DNA from: Candidatus Uhrbacteria bacterium
GTDB lineage: Bacteria; Patescibacteriota; Patescibacteriia; 2-12-FULL-60-25
Direction of reading: 5' to 3'
NCBI GenBank assembly: GCA_014728435.1
Contig: WJLP01000002.1
Location: 1-16,672 of the forward strand
DNA length: 16,672 nucleotides
Part shown: in pieces, positions 8,689-15,181 of the stretch
Layout of the letters: every line of letters starts with the position of its first letter
Position numbering within the stretch: position 1 is the stretch's first letter
Notes under the pieces: generated by a model
What the model saw: only the letters and a program-made list of their open reading frames with translations
Databases searched by the model: none
Told to the model about the DNA's origin: nothing
Position numbers and translations under genes: made by a program

Positions 8689-9200
8689 GTGACCGTTCGC
8701 GGGTTGTTTTTATTTTTATTTGTTTGGCTTGGGCGGGTTTTTTTAGAATCGGTATGTATTTCATTAAGCGCCCTTTGCATTGAAGCCGTATTTTTAACAT
8801 GTTGTGCGGGATCGGCCGCGGAAAGGCGGAGCGCCAGGCAAAATCGTTCATTGGGCAAGAGCGGCAATTCTTGTATCTTGTTCCACATTTCCCAAGATGC
8901 TTCGGGGAGCAATATTGAATAATAGCCCCTCATTTCCAGCCATTGGCGCAAAGCGCAAGGAAAAACAGGGCTGTGTATAGACACATGTTCACTGATAGTG
9001 TTGAGCTTGCTTTTATCGTCGATCTCAGGATGTGAGTAAAGTAAGCCCCTCACCTGCCAATCCGCCAGCCAATTACCAATGAGCTCTTCACCTTCGGGGT
9101 ATAGGACGGCGCGCTTAAACAAATCATGATCAAAAACCACCTCTCCAAGCGGCCGGCCGTGAGTGTGGCATATGATTAGGCTGTATTTATCTGAAACCAT
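8679..9200 (-). CDS. Unrecognised 173-aa protein, last gene of the ftsEX operon
   Basis: I do not recognise this family. The protein looks soluble, with no signal peptide or membrane helix. The body (residues 1 to about 148) is mixed alpha/beta with HTHGRPLGEVVFDHD near the start and many Trp, Tyr and His. The last 25 residues are basic and polar (KTRPSQTNKNKNNPRTVTKK), probably disordered and able to bind nucleic acid or acidic surfaces. The ATG lies one base after the stop of the preceding gene (TAG-T-ATG), with no Shine-Dalgarno site, which suggests reinitiation and co-expression. A TATAGT hexamer 5 bases before the ATG could add an internal promoter but looks too close. An FtsEX-linked role is inferred from context only. 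Confidence 0.75.
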   Translation of the reverse strand: MVSDKYSLIICHTHGRPLGEVVFDHDLFKRAVLYPEGEELIGNWLADWQVRGLLYSHPEIDDKSKLNTISEHVSIHSPVFPCALRQWLEMRGYYSILLPEASWEMWNKIQELPLLPNERFCLALRLSAADPAQHVKNTASMQRALNEIHTDSKKTRPSQTNKNKNNPRTVTKK

Positions 9201-9201
9201 A

Positions 9202-10401
9202 CTAGACTATACTTGAGTGTACTATTTGCAATAATTTAGGGCGTAAAAATTTCTGTTCGGATTTATCCAGCGTCTTCCAGCTTTCGTTAAAACGGCGGAT
9301 ATCGGCCGTAAGCGCGTTTACAGCTTCACGTTCCAGGCTTGGACTTGGCGATTCGAGCCGAAGACTGTAGGTAAGGCTGGCGCTCAGTTCCTTGGCATCA
9401 GTATAAGCCATTTGAGAGCCGGTGTTTAATGAGCGCTTAATGGGAGGGAATACGGGCTGATCCGGCTTGTCGCGCAATTGCCCGACCCAGCGTCGTACGA
9501 AATTTTTTACTCCTTCGTCTTCTATGCCGTTAAACAATTCGGCCATACGAGCAATCCATTGCTTGTGCCTCATGCTTTTTTGCAAATGCTGGTATTGGCG
9601 AATACAACGGTTCATATCGGCTTGCGGATCAGCCTCTTCGAAAAAACGGCTCAAGAGTTTGACCAGTTCCCGCGCATCAGCCATTTTAATGTACTGCATT
9701 CCCATCAAGGCTTTTTGAGTCGCGCATTTCCAATCTTGCTTGTCGCTGTAAAATGGAGCTTCGTAGGTGGTTTGCAGAATTGAAGCGAATAGTGCCGCGT
9801 TTTTATCGTACCGGACTTTGCGGCTGGAGCGGGTTGGTTTATGAAGTAGATCTTTGTGTGTGGCGTGAAATTGATGTGTATCGATCTTATCTAAAAAATG
9901 TTCCACATCGGATATAAGATCTTTACTAAGCTGTTTTGAAAAATAAGCCGCGCTGTAGGAATGAAGCAGCCCGGAGCAAATTATATCCGTTGCAAGCGAA
10001 TTTTGCTCGAGAGTATTGTGGATGTGGATTTCGACAGGAAGCGCTTCGGATGCAATTCGTATGACACAGTGCTTATTCGAGCTTTGAGTTTTATGAGAAA
10101 ATTGCCGGCAGGAGCAGATGATGGAGCCGGCCCAATCTCCGGGCATGGCGGCAACAAGCACGCGTAAATCCTCCGAATCCAGTGAAAGCTCCTCGGCGTT
10201 CGCGACAGTTAATGCCGAGCTTTGTTTTTTTGCGGTTTGCCGCTGTTTCTTGATGCAATCCGCATTAAGCGGACACTCGGTCATGACAGCAAAGAGCTGA
10301 TCCGCGAAAAAATCTTTTGCTTGATTTTTTTTGGCAAATTCATAAAGCCGGGCCCGGTTTGCATCCCATTGCTTGTTTTCGATGTCGGCTTTTACTGGCA
10401 T
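9202..10401 (-). CDS. Unrecognised 399-aa protein directly downstream of ftsX
   Basis: I chose ATG at 10401 because it follows the ftsX stop by one base (TAA-T-ATG). An in-frame ATG at 10452 would overlap ftsX by 50 bases and add 17 residues. No family is recognised. The protein is soluble, mostly helical and basic, with five Cys in the first 112 residues (C43, C49, C96, C98, C112), spaced C-x5-C and C-x-C, which could bind metal. The C-terminal half, with ADARELVKLLSRFFEEADPQ and a KNFVRRWVGQLRDKP stretch, looks like a helical bundle. No membrane segment or catalytic motif stands out. Its place between ftsX and the 173-aa gene suggests a lineage-specific partner of the division ABC complex, or simple hitch-hiking; the sequence does not decide. 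Confidence 0.75.
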   Translation of the reverse strand: MPVKADIENKQWDANRARLYEFAKKNQAKDFFADQLFAVMTECPLNADCIKKQRQTAKKQSSALTVANAEELSLDSEDLRVLVAAMPGDWAGSIICSCRQFSHKTQSSNKHCVIRIASEALPVEIHIHNTLEQNSLATDIICSGLLHSYSAAYFSKQLSKDLISDVEHFLDKIDTHQFHATHKDLLHKPTRSSRKVRYDKNAALFASILQTTYEAPFYSDKQDWKCATQKALMGMQYIKMADARELVKLLSRFFEEADPQADMNRCIRQYQHLQKSMRHKQWIARMAELFNGIEDEGVKNFVRRWVGQLRDKPDQPVFPPIKRSLNTGSQMAYTDAKELSASLTYSLRLESPSPSLEREAVNALTADIRRFNESWKTLDKSEQKFLRPKLLQIVHSSIV

Positions 10402-10402
10402 A

Positions 10403-11323
10403 TTATTTCTTAAGATATTTGCCCACTGCCGCCCAAGAAGCGAGCGCGACAATCAGCGAAAGAGCGGCGCCTTGGCCCAGAATTAACGGAATAAAATTGT
10501 TTGTAAAATATGTTTTTAAGCCCGGATCCGCGCCATCGTAAAAAGAGATTAAGTACGGTTCGGCGACAGAGATGATGACGGCGATTAATGCGCCGGAGAT
10601 AAGCAGAGCAAGTAAAGCGAAGAAGATTCCGTCCAAGATGAGGGGCAGGCGCACAAAGGCATTAGACGCGCCAACAAGGCGCATAATGCCGATTTCTTCA
10701 CGCTGGGTGTAAATTGATACACGAATGGCGTTATAAACAATCAGAGCCGAGAAGACGATGAATACAGCGGTAAGAATGAGACCGAAGTAGCGCACGGAGG
10801 CGGCGATTTGTTCAACCTGCTCGATGGCAACCGTATGATCATCGTATGTTTTGGATTCGACGGCAAAGCTGAATTGCGGATTATTGAGCGCTTCCATTAA
10901 AAACGGATAGTCGGAGGTTCGAACGGCTTTGATTACCATGGTCGCGCCCAAAGGATTCGCGTCCAGCTCGTTGAGCGCGTCCAAGATGCTGGGGTCGTTG
11001 GCATGACGCTCTTTGAAGGCCTCCAAAGCTTGGTCGGCCGTAAACAGCTTAACACTTTCCGACTGGGGTAATGATGCCATGTAAGAGCGAGCTTGTTCCA
11101 AGATTGCGTCCGGAGTTTCGGGTACGAAGTAAACACTGACGTCGATCTTTTTTTCCAGGATGTTGATGGCCGAGGAAGCCAGAGCGTTTACGCCGATAAG
11201 AACGTTGACGGATAGCAAAGCCAAGACCAAAACCAAAACCGTGGCCAGACCGATCCAAGCATTGCGGATGACATTTTTCCAGGCAAAAGAGATGATGCGT
11301 CCAAGAGAGGTGAATAATTTCAT
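10403..11323 (-). CDS. ftsX: Cell division protein FtsX
   Basis: 306 aa, the usual FtsX length. FtsX is the membrane half of the FtsEX type VII ABC complex, which uses cytoplasmic ATP hydrolysis to control peptidoglycan hydrolases at the septum. Visible layout: a cytoplasmic amphipathic start (MKLFTSLGRIISFAWKNVIRN), TM1 about 22-48, an extracellular domain about 55-175 with the typical KKIDVSVYFVPET entry, TM2 about 179-200, a conserved cytoplasmic REEIGIMRLVGAS motif (208-220), TM3 about 229-255 and TM4 about 277-300. The start ATG is 2 bases after the ftsE stop, indicating translational coupling. The extracellular domain should bind a hydrolase or adaptor; RlpA is encoded next door but is not a known FtsX partner. 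Confidence 0.95.
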   Translation of the reverse strand: MKLFTSLGRIISFAWKNVIRNAWIGLATVLVLVLALLSVNVLIGVNALASSAINILEKKIDVSVYFVPETPDAILEQARSYMASLPQSESVKLFTADQALEAFKERHANDPSILDALNELDANPLGATMVIKAVRTSDYPFLMEALNNPQFSFAVESKTYDDHTVAIEQVEQIAASVRYFGLILTAVFIVFSALIVYNAIRVSIYTQREEIGIMRLVGASNAFVRLPLILDGIFFALLALLISGALIAVIISVAEPYLISFYDGADPGLKTYFTNNFIPLILGQGAALSLIVALASWAAVGKYLKK

Positions 11324-11325
11324 AT

Positions 11326-12012
11326 TTAGCTCTGCAAGATATACTTGCCGTGTTTTTTATCGGCGATCACGCGGCCATCGGCGAGCGTAATTACTCGGCC
11401 TTTGAGCGAATTGACCACTTCGCGATTGTGGGTGACGAGCACTACGGTTGAGCCGAAGTCATTGATTTTCTTGAGAACTTCGATAACATCGGCGGTATTG
11501 ATGGTATCCAGGTTGCCGGTGGGCTCGTCCGCGAGCAGGATTTTGGGGCGGTGCACCAAAGCACGGGCAATTACGACTCTCTGCTGTTCTCCGCCGGAGA
11601 GCTGATTTGGAAAACGATAGGCTTTTTGGTCCAGGCCCACTACTTTTAAGACATGGGGCACGATCTCACGGATGCGGCGATTGGTTTCACCGGATACTTC
11701 GAGAGCAAATGAAACGTTTTCCCAAACAGTTTTCTTTTTGAGCAATTTGAAATCTTGAAAGACCACGCCGATTTGCCGGCGCAAATATGGGATTTCACGG
11801 CGCTTGATTTTTGTGATATCCCAGCCGCCGATTTTGATTTTACCGCGCGTGGGGCGCTCTTCGGCAATTAAAAGCTTGGCAAGCGTGGTTTTACCTGCGC
11901 CGCTTGTTCCCACAATGCAAACGAATTCACCCGCCTCGATGCCGATGTTGATATCACGCAGGCCGTGGACATCAGATCCGTATATTTTGGAGATGTTTTT
12001 TAGATCAATCAT
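11326..12012 (-). CDS. ftsE: Cell division ATP-binding protein FtsE
   Basis: 228 aa from the ATG at 12012, close to the usual 220-230. It hydrolyses ATP on the cytoplasmic face and drives FtsX. Motifs: Walker A GTSGAGKT (35-42), Q-loop Q86 in FQDFKLL, ABC signature LSGGEQ (138-143), Walker B KILLADE (157-163) and H-loop H195 in VLVTHN. I chose MIDLKNISKIYG as the start because it matches FtsE family starts; an upstream in-frame TTG at 12042 would add ten atypical residues. It is the first gene of a coupled four-gene operon (ftsE, ftsX and two unknowns). A perfect short palindrome lies just before the ATG. rlpA is 113 bases upstream on the same strand, with no clear terminator between. Confidence 0.96.
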   Translation of the reverse strand: MIDLKNISKIYGSDVHGLRDINIGIEAGEFVCIVGTSGAGKTTLAKLLIAEERPTRGKIKIGGWDITKIKRREIPYLRRQIGVVFQDFKLLKKKTVWENVSFALEVSGETNRRIREIVPHVLKVVGLDQKAYRFPNQLSGGEQQRVVIARALVHRPKILLADEPTGNLDTINTADVIEVLKKINDFGSTVVLVTHNREVVNSLKGRVITLADGRVIADKKHGKYILQS

Positions 12013-12016
12013 TTTT

Positions 12017-12031
12017 TGTAAATTATTTACA
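12017..12031. promoter_or_regulatory. Palindrome TGTAAATtATTTACA before ftsE
   Basis: A perfect 7-bp inverted repeat with a 1-base centre lies 5-19 bases upstream of the ftsE ATG, overlapping where a -10 for a leaderless ftsE message would fall (TAAATA or TAATTT on the minus strand). It is operator-like, but AT-rich sequence yields such palindromes by chance. The surrounding 12032-12125 gap shows nothing else I can support. Confidence 0.4.
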
Positions 12032-12125
12032 GTTATTTGCAATTACTTTCAGCTTTAGTCTTTTGCTTTCAATTTATTTAAGTTTTATCCTTTATCGTCA
12101 GTTGCGGGTAATTGCGACATTTTAG

Positions 12126-13004
12126 TTAGTATTCCCAGCCCAGATCCGCAACAGTTTGAGATGTATTTGAATTTACTTGAACTTGCGGCACGGGCATGGG
12201 TTTGTGAGGTGTGTCGACCGGTTCCACGCTCACGTGGGTTAAACCCGCGCCAAGCGGAGCTATTTGCATGAATGCGACTTTGTCGAGATCTATGACACGA
12301 TCCGGGAAGATATCGCGTTCCGGTCCATAATCATTAATGCGGACAATGACTGACTTGGACGGATCATTTGTGCGCGTTACTTTAACATAACTGCCTTTGG
12401 GAAAGTCGGGTGAGGCCGCGCAATTACAACCCTTATAGGCATACCAAGACGCAACGCCTTGGGTCATGTAGCCGGGATCTTCAACTTCGGATTCTTGCTT
12501 GGGGATATAGACAACTCGCACGGACGAATTTATTTTAACTCTGGCCCTAACCGAATTTGTGGTGGATTCTTGCGCTTTGATGATTGAGTTTTGACCATGC
12601 AGGCTTTGCTCAAAAGCGCATTCCAAGCCCACGAGGTCGGAGCATTTAGCTGTGTAAACGGTAAGCAGAGCAAACTCCGGTGACTCGGGGGCATTTGTTT
12701 GCCAATTAAGTTGTATTTTATCGGAAACGATTTCATTCCCCAGCGGACTGGATGAGGTTTTGGGAGCTTCGGTTATCAGCGCCAGCACACCGGGCGCGGG
12801 AATGTCGGCGGATGAGAAACCGACTTTGAGGTTCATGTCGGGCAGATCCAGATTTACTTCGCGCTCCATAAAGCCGATGTCTAAAAAAAGTTGCGTAAAA
12901 GCAAATGAACCGAAAAAGTTTGTAGCGGCAATCGCAGGTTTGACTAATCCCAGGCAAATTAGTACACTCATGGACATTAAAATAACTGTGACCCTTTTAC
13001 ACAT
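12126..13004 (-). CDS. rlpA: RlpA-like septal ring lytic transglycosylase family protein
   Basis: 292 aa. Signal peptide at residues 1-27 (basic MCKR, hydrophobic core, then KPAIAA with AIA-A-type cleavage). Residues 30-175 form an unrecognised beta-rich domain with C121 and C129. Residues about 182-263 form the RlpA double-psi beta-barrel: GVASWYAY, AASPDFPKGSYVKVTR, VIVRINDYGP with D225, RVIDLDKVAF and GLTHVSVEPV. RlpA proteins bind denuded septal glycan and in some species cleave it. Here the family's AAH-KTLP His aligns with Ser (AASPDFP), so lytic activity is uncertain. No SPOR domain is present. The start fits an extended -10 placed 10 bases upstream. It lies ahead of ftsEX on the same strand. 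Confidence 0.88.
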   Translation of the reverse strand: MCKRVTVILMSMSVLICLGLVKPAIAATNFFGSFAFTQLFLDIGFMEREVNLDLPDMNLKVGFSSADIPAPGVLALITEAPKTSSSPLGNEIVSDKIQLNWQTNAPESPEFALLTVYTAKCSDLVGLECAFEQSLHGQNSIIKAQESTTNSVRARVKINSSVRVVYIPKQESEVEDPGYMTQGVASWYAYKGCNCAASPDFPKGSYVKVTRTNDPSKSVIVRINDYGPERDIFPDRVIDLDKVAFMQIAPLGAGLTHVSVEPVDTPHKPMPVPQVQVNSNTSQTVADLGWEY

Positions 13005-13014
13005 AGGTAATCCA

Positions 13015-13023
13015 AGTATAGCA
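13015..13023 (-). promoter_or_regulatory. Extended -10 promoter of rlpA
   Basis: The minus strand reads TGCTATACT, the same extended -10 as before the 8210 gene, within a shared 13-mer TATGCTATACTTG (13013-13025 here, 8191-8203 there). It ends 10 bases before the rlpA ATG, predicting a leader of about 3 bases. Confidence 0.65.
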
Positions 13024-13072
13024 TAATTTAGACACCGGGCGCCAGACTCCGGACGCTGAAAATCGTTAGTCG

Positions 13073-13084
13073 GCTTGACCTAAA
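13073..13084 (+). promoter_or_regulatory. Upstream tRNA-promoter 12-mer, tRNA-Thr
   Basis: GCTTGACCTAAA is identical to the -35 region of the tRNA-Gln promoter (8103-8114, minus strand). Here, however, no good -10 follows at 17 bp before the tRNA begins; TAAAAT at 13081-13086 could itself be a -10 with a poor -35. It probably belongs to the tRNA-Thr promoter, exact elements unresolved. Confidence 0.45.
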
Positions 13085-13104
13085 ATCCACCTGTTGACAA
13101 GTTT

Positions 13105-13180
13105 GCCGAAATAGCTCAGCTGGTAGAGCAATGCTTTCGTAAAGCAGAGGTCGCGGGTTCGAATCCCGCTTTCGGCTCCA
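13105..13180 (+). tRNA. tRNA-Thr (anticodon CGT)
   Basis: 76 nt with encoded CCA. The acceptor pairs gccgaaa with tttcggc; D stem gctc/gagc; anticodon loop ttcgtaa (anticodon CGT); T stem gcggg/cccgc with loop ttcgaat. The outermost anticodon-stem pair (27-43) is an A-G mismatch, otherwise the cloverleaf is clean. Confidence 0.95.
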
Positions 13181-13182
13181 CA

Positions 13183-13212
13183 AAAAACCGCAAGAGTAAT
13201 CGAGCGGTTTTT
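13183..13212. terminator. Terminator of tRNA-Thr, probably bidirectional
   Basis: A 9-bp stem aaaaaccgc (13183-13191) / gcggttttt (13204-13212) with a 12-base loop starts 3 bases after the CCA. It has T-runs on both strands (six As at 13182-13187 on plus), so it can also stop the convergent minus-strand SurA-like operon that ends at 13255. Confidence 0.8.
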
Positions 13213-13254
13213 GTTTATAAGTATAATCGGATGAGCCGGCTTGTTTTTGATTCT

Positions 13255-13905
13255 TTACTCAGATGGAGCGGTTGATTGCGAGTCATCGCTGAACTTGAGA
13301 TATACCACCACATCCTCACTCTGGCGTTTGGTGATAAGCAAGTTTTCGAGTGCCACGGGATTGGATCCGGTACTTAATTGTTGGGCCAATTTTTGCTCAA
13401 GCAGGGCCGGCCTAAGCACGTATTCACGAAAGTTGTCTTGATTCCAGCCGTAATTATCCCGTAAGTATGTATCGATATCGGATTGAGTTGAAGACGCGGC
13501 TTGAGAGGCCACTTCGTTGAAGACTTCATCCACCTCTTCATCGGAAAGTGTTACTTGCTTTTGCGCGGCGATGGCCGCAACCATTTGCTGGCGAATGAGT
13601 TGTTCCAAGATGTTTTGGTTCAGTTGATCTTCCGGGGGCATGGCCGCGCCAACATCTTGACCGGCCTCACTGTTTATGAAGCGTTTAACAGCATCGCGAG
13701 TCAGGAGAAAACGGGTATAGGCAACCTTGCGGCCTTCTACGCTGGCGGCCGGTAAAGCCAAAGCTTTTGCCACAAAGCGCGAGGCGGTGCCATCGTTTTG
13801 CTCTGTGTAGATGCCGTAGATTGTGATCCCCACGGTAAGGGTGATGACGATTACCAGCAAGAGCGCGGCCGAAAGGCCGATGATTTTTTGTTGAGATTTG
13901 CTCAT
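13255..13905 (-). CDS. Membrane-anchored SurA-N-like chaperone domain protein without a PPIase domain
   Basis: 216 aa from ATG 13905, one base after the ftsB stop (TGA-T-ATG). A longer frame to 13971 would run back into ftsB. The N-terminus is cytoplasmic (MSKSQQK), with a signal-anchor helix at 9-31. Residues 40-195 are helical and resemble the SurA N-terminal chaperone fold: AYTRFLLTRDAVKRFI, then NILEQLIRQQMVAAIAAQKQVTLSDEEVDEVFNEV, then a YLRDNYGWNQDNFREYVLRPALLEQKL-like segment (143-173). SurA, PrsA and PpiD usually carry a parvulin domain after this region; here the protein ends after VVVYLKFSDDSQ with no room for one. Likely an extracytoplasmic folding helper. Last gene of the PH-ftsB operon. 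Confidence 0.82.
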   Translation of the reverse strand: MSKSQQKIIGLSAALLLVIVITLTVGITIYGIYTEQNDGTASRFVAKALALPAASVEGRKVAYTRFLLTRDAVKRFINSEAGQDVGAAMPPEDQLNQNILEQLIRQQMVAAIAAQKQVTLSDEEVDEVFNEVASQAASSTQSDIDTYLRDNYGWNQDNFREYVLRPALLEQKLAQQLSTGSNPVALENLLITKRQSEDVVVYLKFSDDSQSTAPSE

Positions 13906-13906
13906 A

Positions 13907-14344
13907 TCAAGTTTTGGGTTTAGTAAAATAATCCCACCAGCGCTCCGGGTTGGATCGGGTATCAATAGCAACCGGCGGCGGAGGCGTAACTTCGATAGAC
14001 CATTGGGAGCTGGTGGCGGAAACGCCTTCCAGAATAATCACATGTTCGCCGGGTTTTTGCAATCCCAGCTTAGCGCGTGCCTCGCGTTCGATGTATTCGG
14101 GCGACTGCAAGCGGTCGGCAAATGCGGCCAACTCACTGCGCCGACCCTCCAATGACGCGGCCTTTTGTTCCAAGGCTTGAATTTCTTGGTCCACGCTCCA
14201 ACCACGGTAAGTTTCACGCACAGTGGACATGCCCACAACCAGCAAAATGGCAATATTGGCAATCAAAAACAAAGGCCATTTGGCTTTATCGGCCAGCCGG
14301 TTTTTTAATGATTTTTCTTGCGGCAAATTACTCATAGCAAGCAT
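13907..14344 (-). CDS. ftsB: FtsB/DivIC-family septum formation protein
   Basis: 145 aa. FtsB/DivIC is a bitopic divisome protein that forms a complex with FtsL and FtsQ/DivIB and helps activate septal wall synthesis. Visible: a basic cytoplasmic start, one TM helix at about 24-41, a coiled coil at about 50-80 (QEIQALEQKAASLEGRRSELA), then the family signature SPEYIEREARAKLGLQKPGE at 81-100, and a Pro-rich tail ending NPERWWDYF, a common C-terminus in this family. The ATG overlaps the stop of the upstream gene by one base (TAATG). A second ATG 9 bases later would also serve. No ftsL or ftsQ is in the window. Confidence 0.9.
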   Translation of the reverse strand: MLAMSNLPQEKSLKNRLADKAKWPLFLIANIAILLVVGMSTVRETYRGWSVDQEIQALEQKAASLEGRRSELAAFADRLQSPEYIEREARAKLGLQKPGEHVIILEGVSATSSQWSIEVTPPPPVAIDTRSNPERWWDYFTKPKT

Positions 14345-15036
14345 TATTCTTCTTCCTCGGAAGGTTTTTCTTGATCTGCGAAGATCTTTTTCATGGATTG
14401 ATGCTTAACTTTGCGTTCTAAAACAGATTCGATTTCAGCAACAGCGCTGTCACCCACTTCTTCCAACAGCTCGGCGATGCGGCGCAGACGCGCGCGGCGG
14501 TCTTTGTTTTTGGGAGTTGCTTTTTGGGTCTCTTTGGCCTCCTCTTTGTATTTTAAGCGTTCGTCGTTGATGATTTCGTGCAATTTGGCAGGATGCGGAA
14601 CTTGATTGGCTTCGATTTTGGCGGCCGTGCCCGCGGTTTGCACGCTAACCGAACCCATGCGAAAAATGGTCTGCCAAAAACCTTCGCGCTTCCAGGATAC
14701 GTCTTGAATAACGTCATAGGAAGCTTCGGAAACTTGGCGCGAAAGCAAACCGCGCTGATCCACATCCACTATGCGCATATTGGTAACGACCAGTACGTCA
14801 GCATTCCAAAGATACAGCGCGCGAATAACCCAGATAATGCCGATCATGACGCTCGCGCCGAAGATGATGACTCCGGCCAAACCATAACTGAAAAGCGGAA
14901 ATAAAAAAAAGAACGGCACCACAATAAATAGCATGGAGATAAACAGCGCTGGAATAAGGGATGCCAAGTGCCTGCGAACCTGTGCCTCGATATTTTCTTC
15001 TTCTTTAAGCTGGATGATGGATTCAATGCGGAACAT
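14344..15036 (-). CDS. Two-helix membrane protein with bacterial PH-like (bPH2/YdbT) domain
   Basis: 230 aa. A short amphipathic start (MFRIESIIQLKEEENIE), two TM helices at about 27-49 and 51-75, then a bacterial pleckstrin-like domain at about 76-158 whose strands carry the usual pattern DVLVVTNMRIVDVDQRGLLSR, SYDVIQDVSWKREGFWQTIFRMGSVSVQTAG. Residues 160-215 are a highly charged helix, probably coiled (KYKEEAKETQKATPKNKDRRARLRRIAELLEEV), and the protein ends EEEE. No catalytic role is known for this family; some members affect cell envelope properties. First gene of the operon with ftsB and the SurA-like gene, so a link to envelope assembly is plausible. It has an extended -10 (TGGTAGTAT on the minus strand) 11 bases before the ATG. 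Confidence 0.87.
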   Translation of the reverse strand: MFRIESIIQLKEEENIEAQVRRHLASLIPALFISMLFIVVPFFFLFPLFSYGLAGVIIFGASVMIGIIWVIRALYLWNADVLVVTNMRIVDVDQRGLLSRQVSEASYDVIQDVSWKREGFWQTIFRMGSVSVQTAGTAAKIEANQVPHPAKLHEIINDERLKYKEEAKETQKATPKNKDRRARLRRIAELLEEVGDSAVAEIESVLERKVKHQSMKKIFADQEKPSEEEE

Positions 15037-15047
15037 ACTATACTAAG

Positions 15048-15056
15048 ATACTACCA
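15048..15056 (-). promoter_or_regulatory. Extended -10 promoter of the PH-ftsB operon
   Basis: The minus strand reads TGGTAGTAT (TGn plus TAGTAT), ending 11 bases before the ATG at 15036. It abuts the first CCAAATATA repeat. Confidence 0.5.
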
Positions 15057-15133
15057 AATATAAACAAGAAACAAATTTTACCAAATATATTCAAAAGATA
15101 ATTTTGACCAAACAGTGCTAGAGGTATATTTGG
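15054..15133. repeat. Three CCAAATATA elements in the murE-PH gap
   Basis: Copies lie at 15054-15062 and 15081-15089 (both extended by TA upstream, 27 bases apart) and, inverted, at 15125-15133. The first touches the -10 of the PH gene. They are operator-like in placement. The rest of the 145-base gap between 15037 and 15181 is AT-rich with no GC-rich terminator for murE. Confidence 0.45.
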
Positions 15134-15181
15134 AAATACTTGCTTAAATTGAATATATGTATGTTTAACATTGTATTATAT

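Noticed and set aside
10402..10452. Upstream ATG for the 399-aa gene overlapping ftsX by 50 bases
   Set aside because: The ATG at 10401 gives the same one-base stop-N-ATG junction seen elsewhere in the operon.
12013..12042. TTG start adding ten residues to FtsE
   Set aside because: Family members start at MI-D/E-L; the extra residues are AT-rich noise overlapping the palindrome and promoter zone.
13094..13099. TTGACA as the -35 of tRNA-Thr
   Set aside because: It is only 5 bases from the tRNA 5' end, so a -10 would fall inside the tRNA.
13906..13971. Longer start for the SurA-like protein
   Set aside because: It lies inside ftsB, and the added residues are a frame-shifted reading of the ftsB C-terminus; the ATG at 13905 is directly followed by a proper signal anchor.
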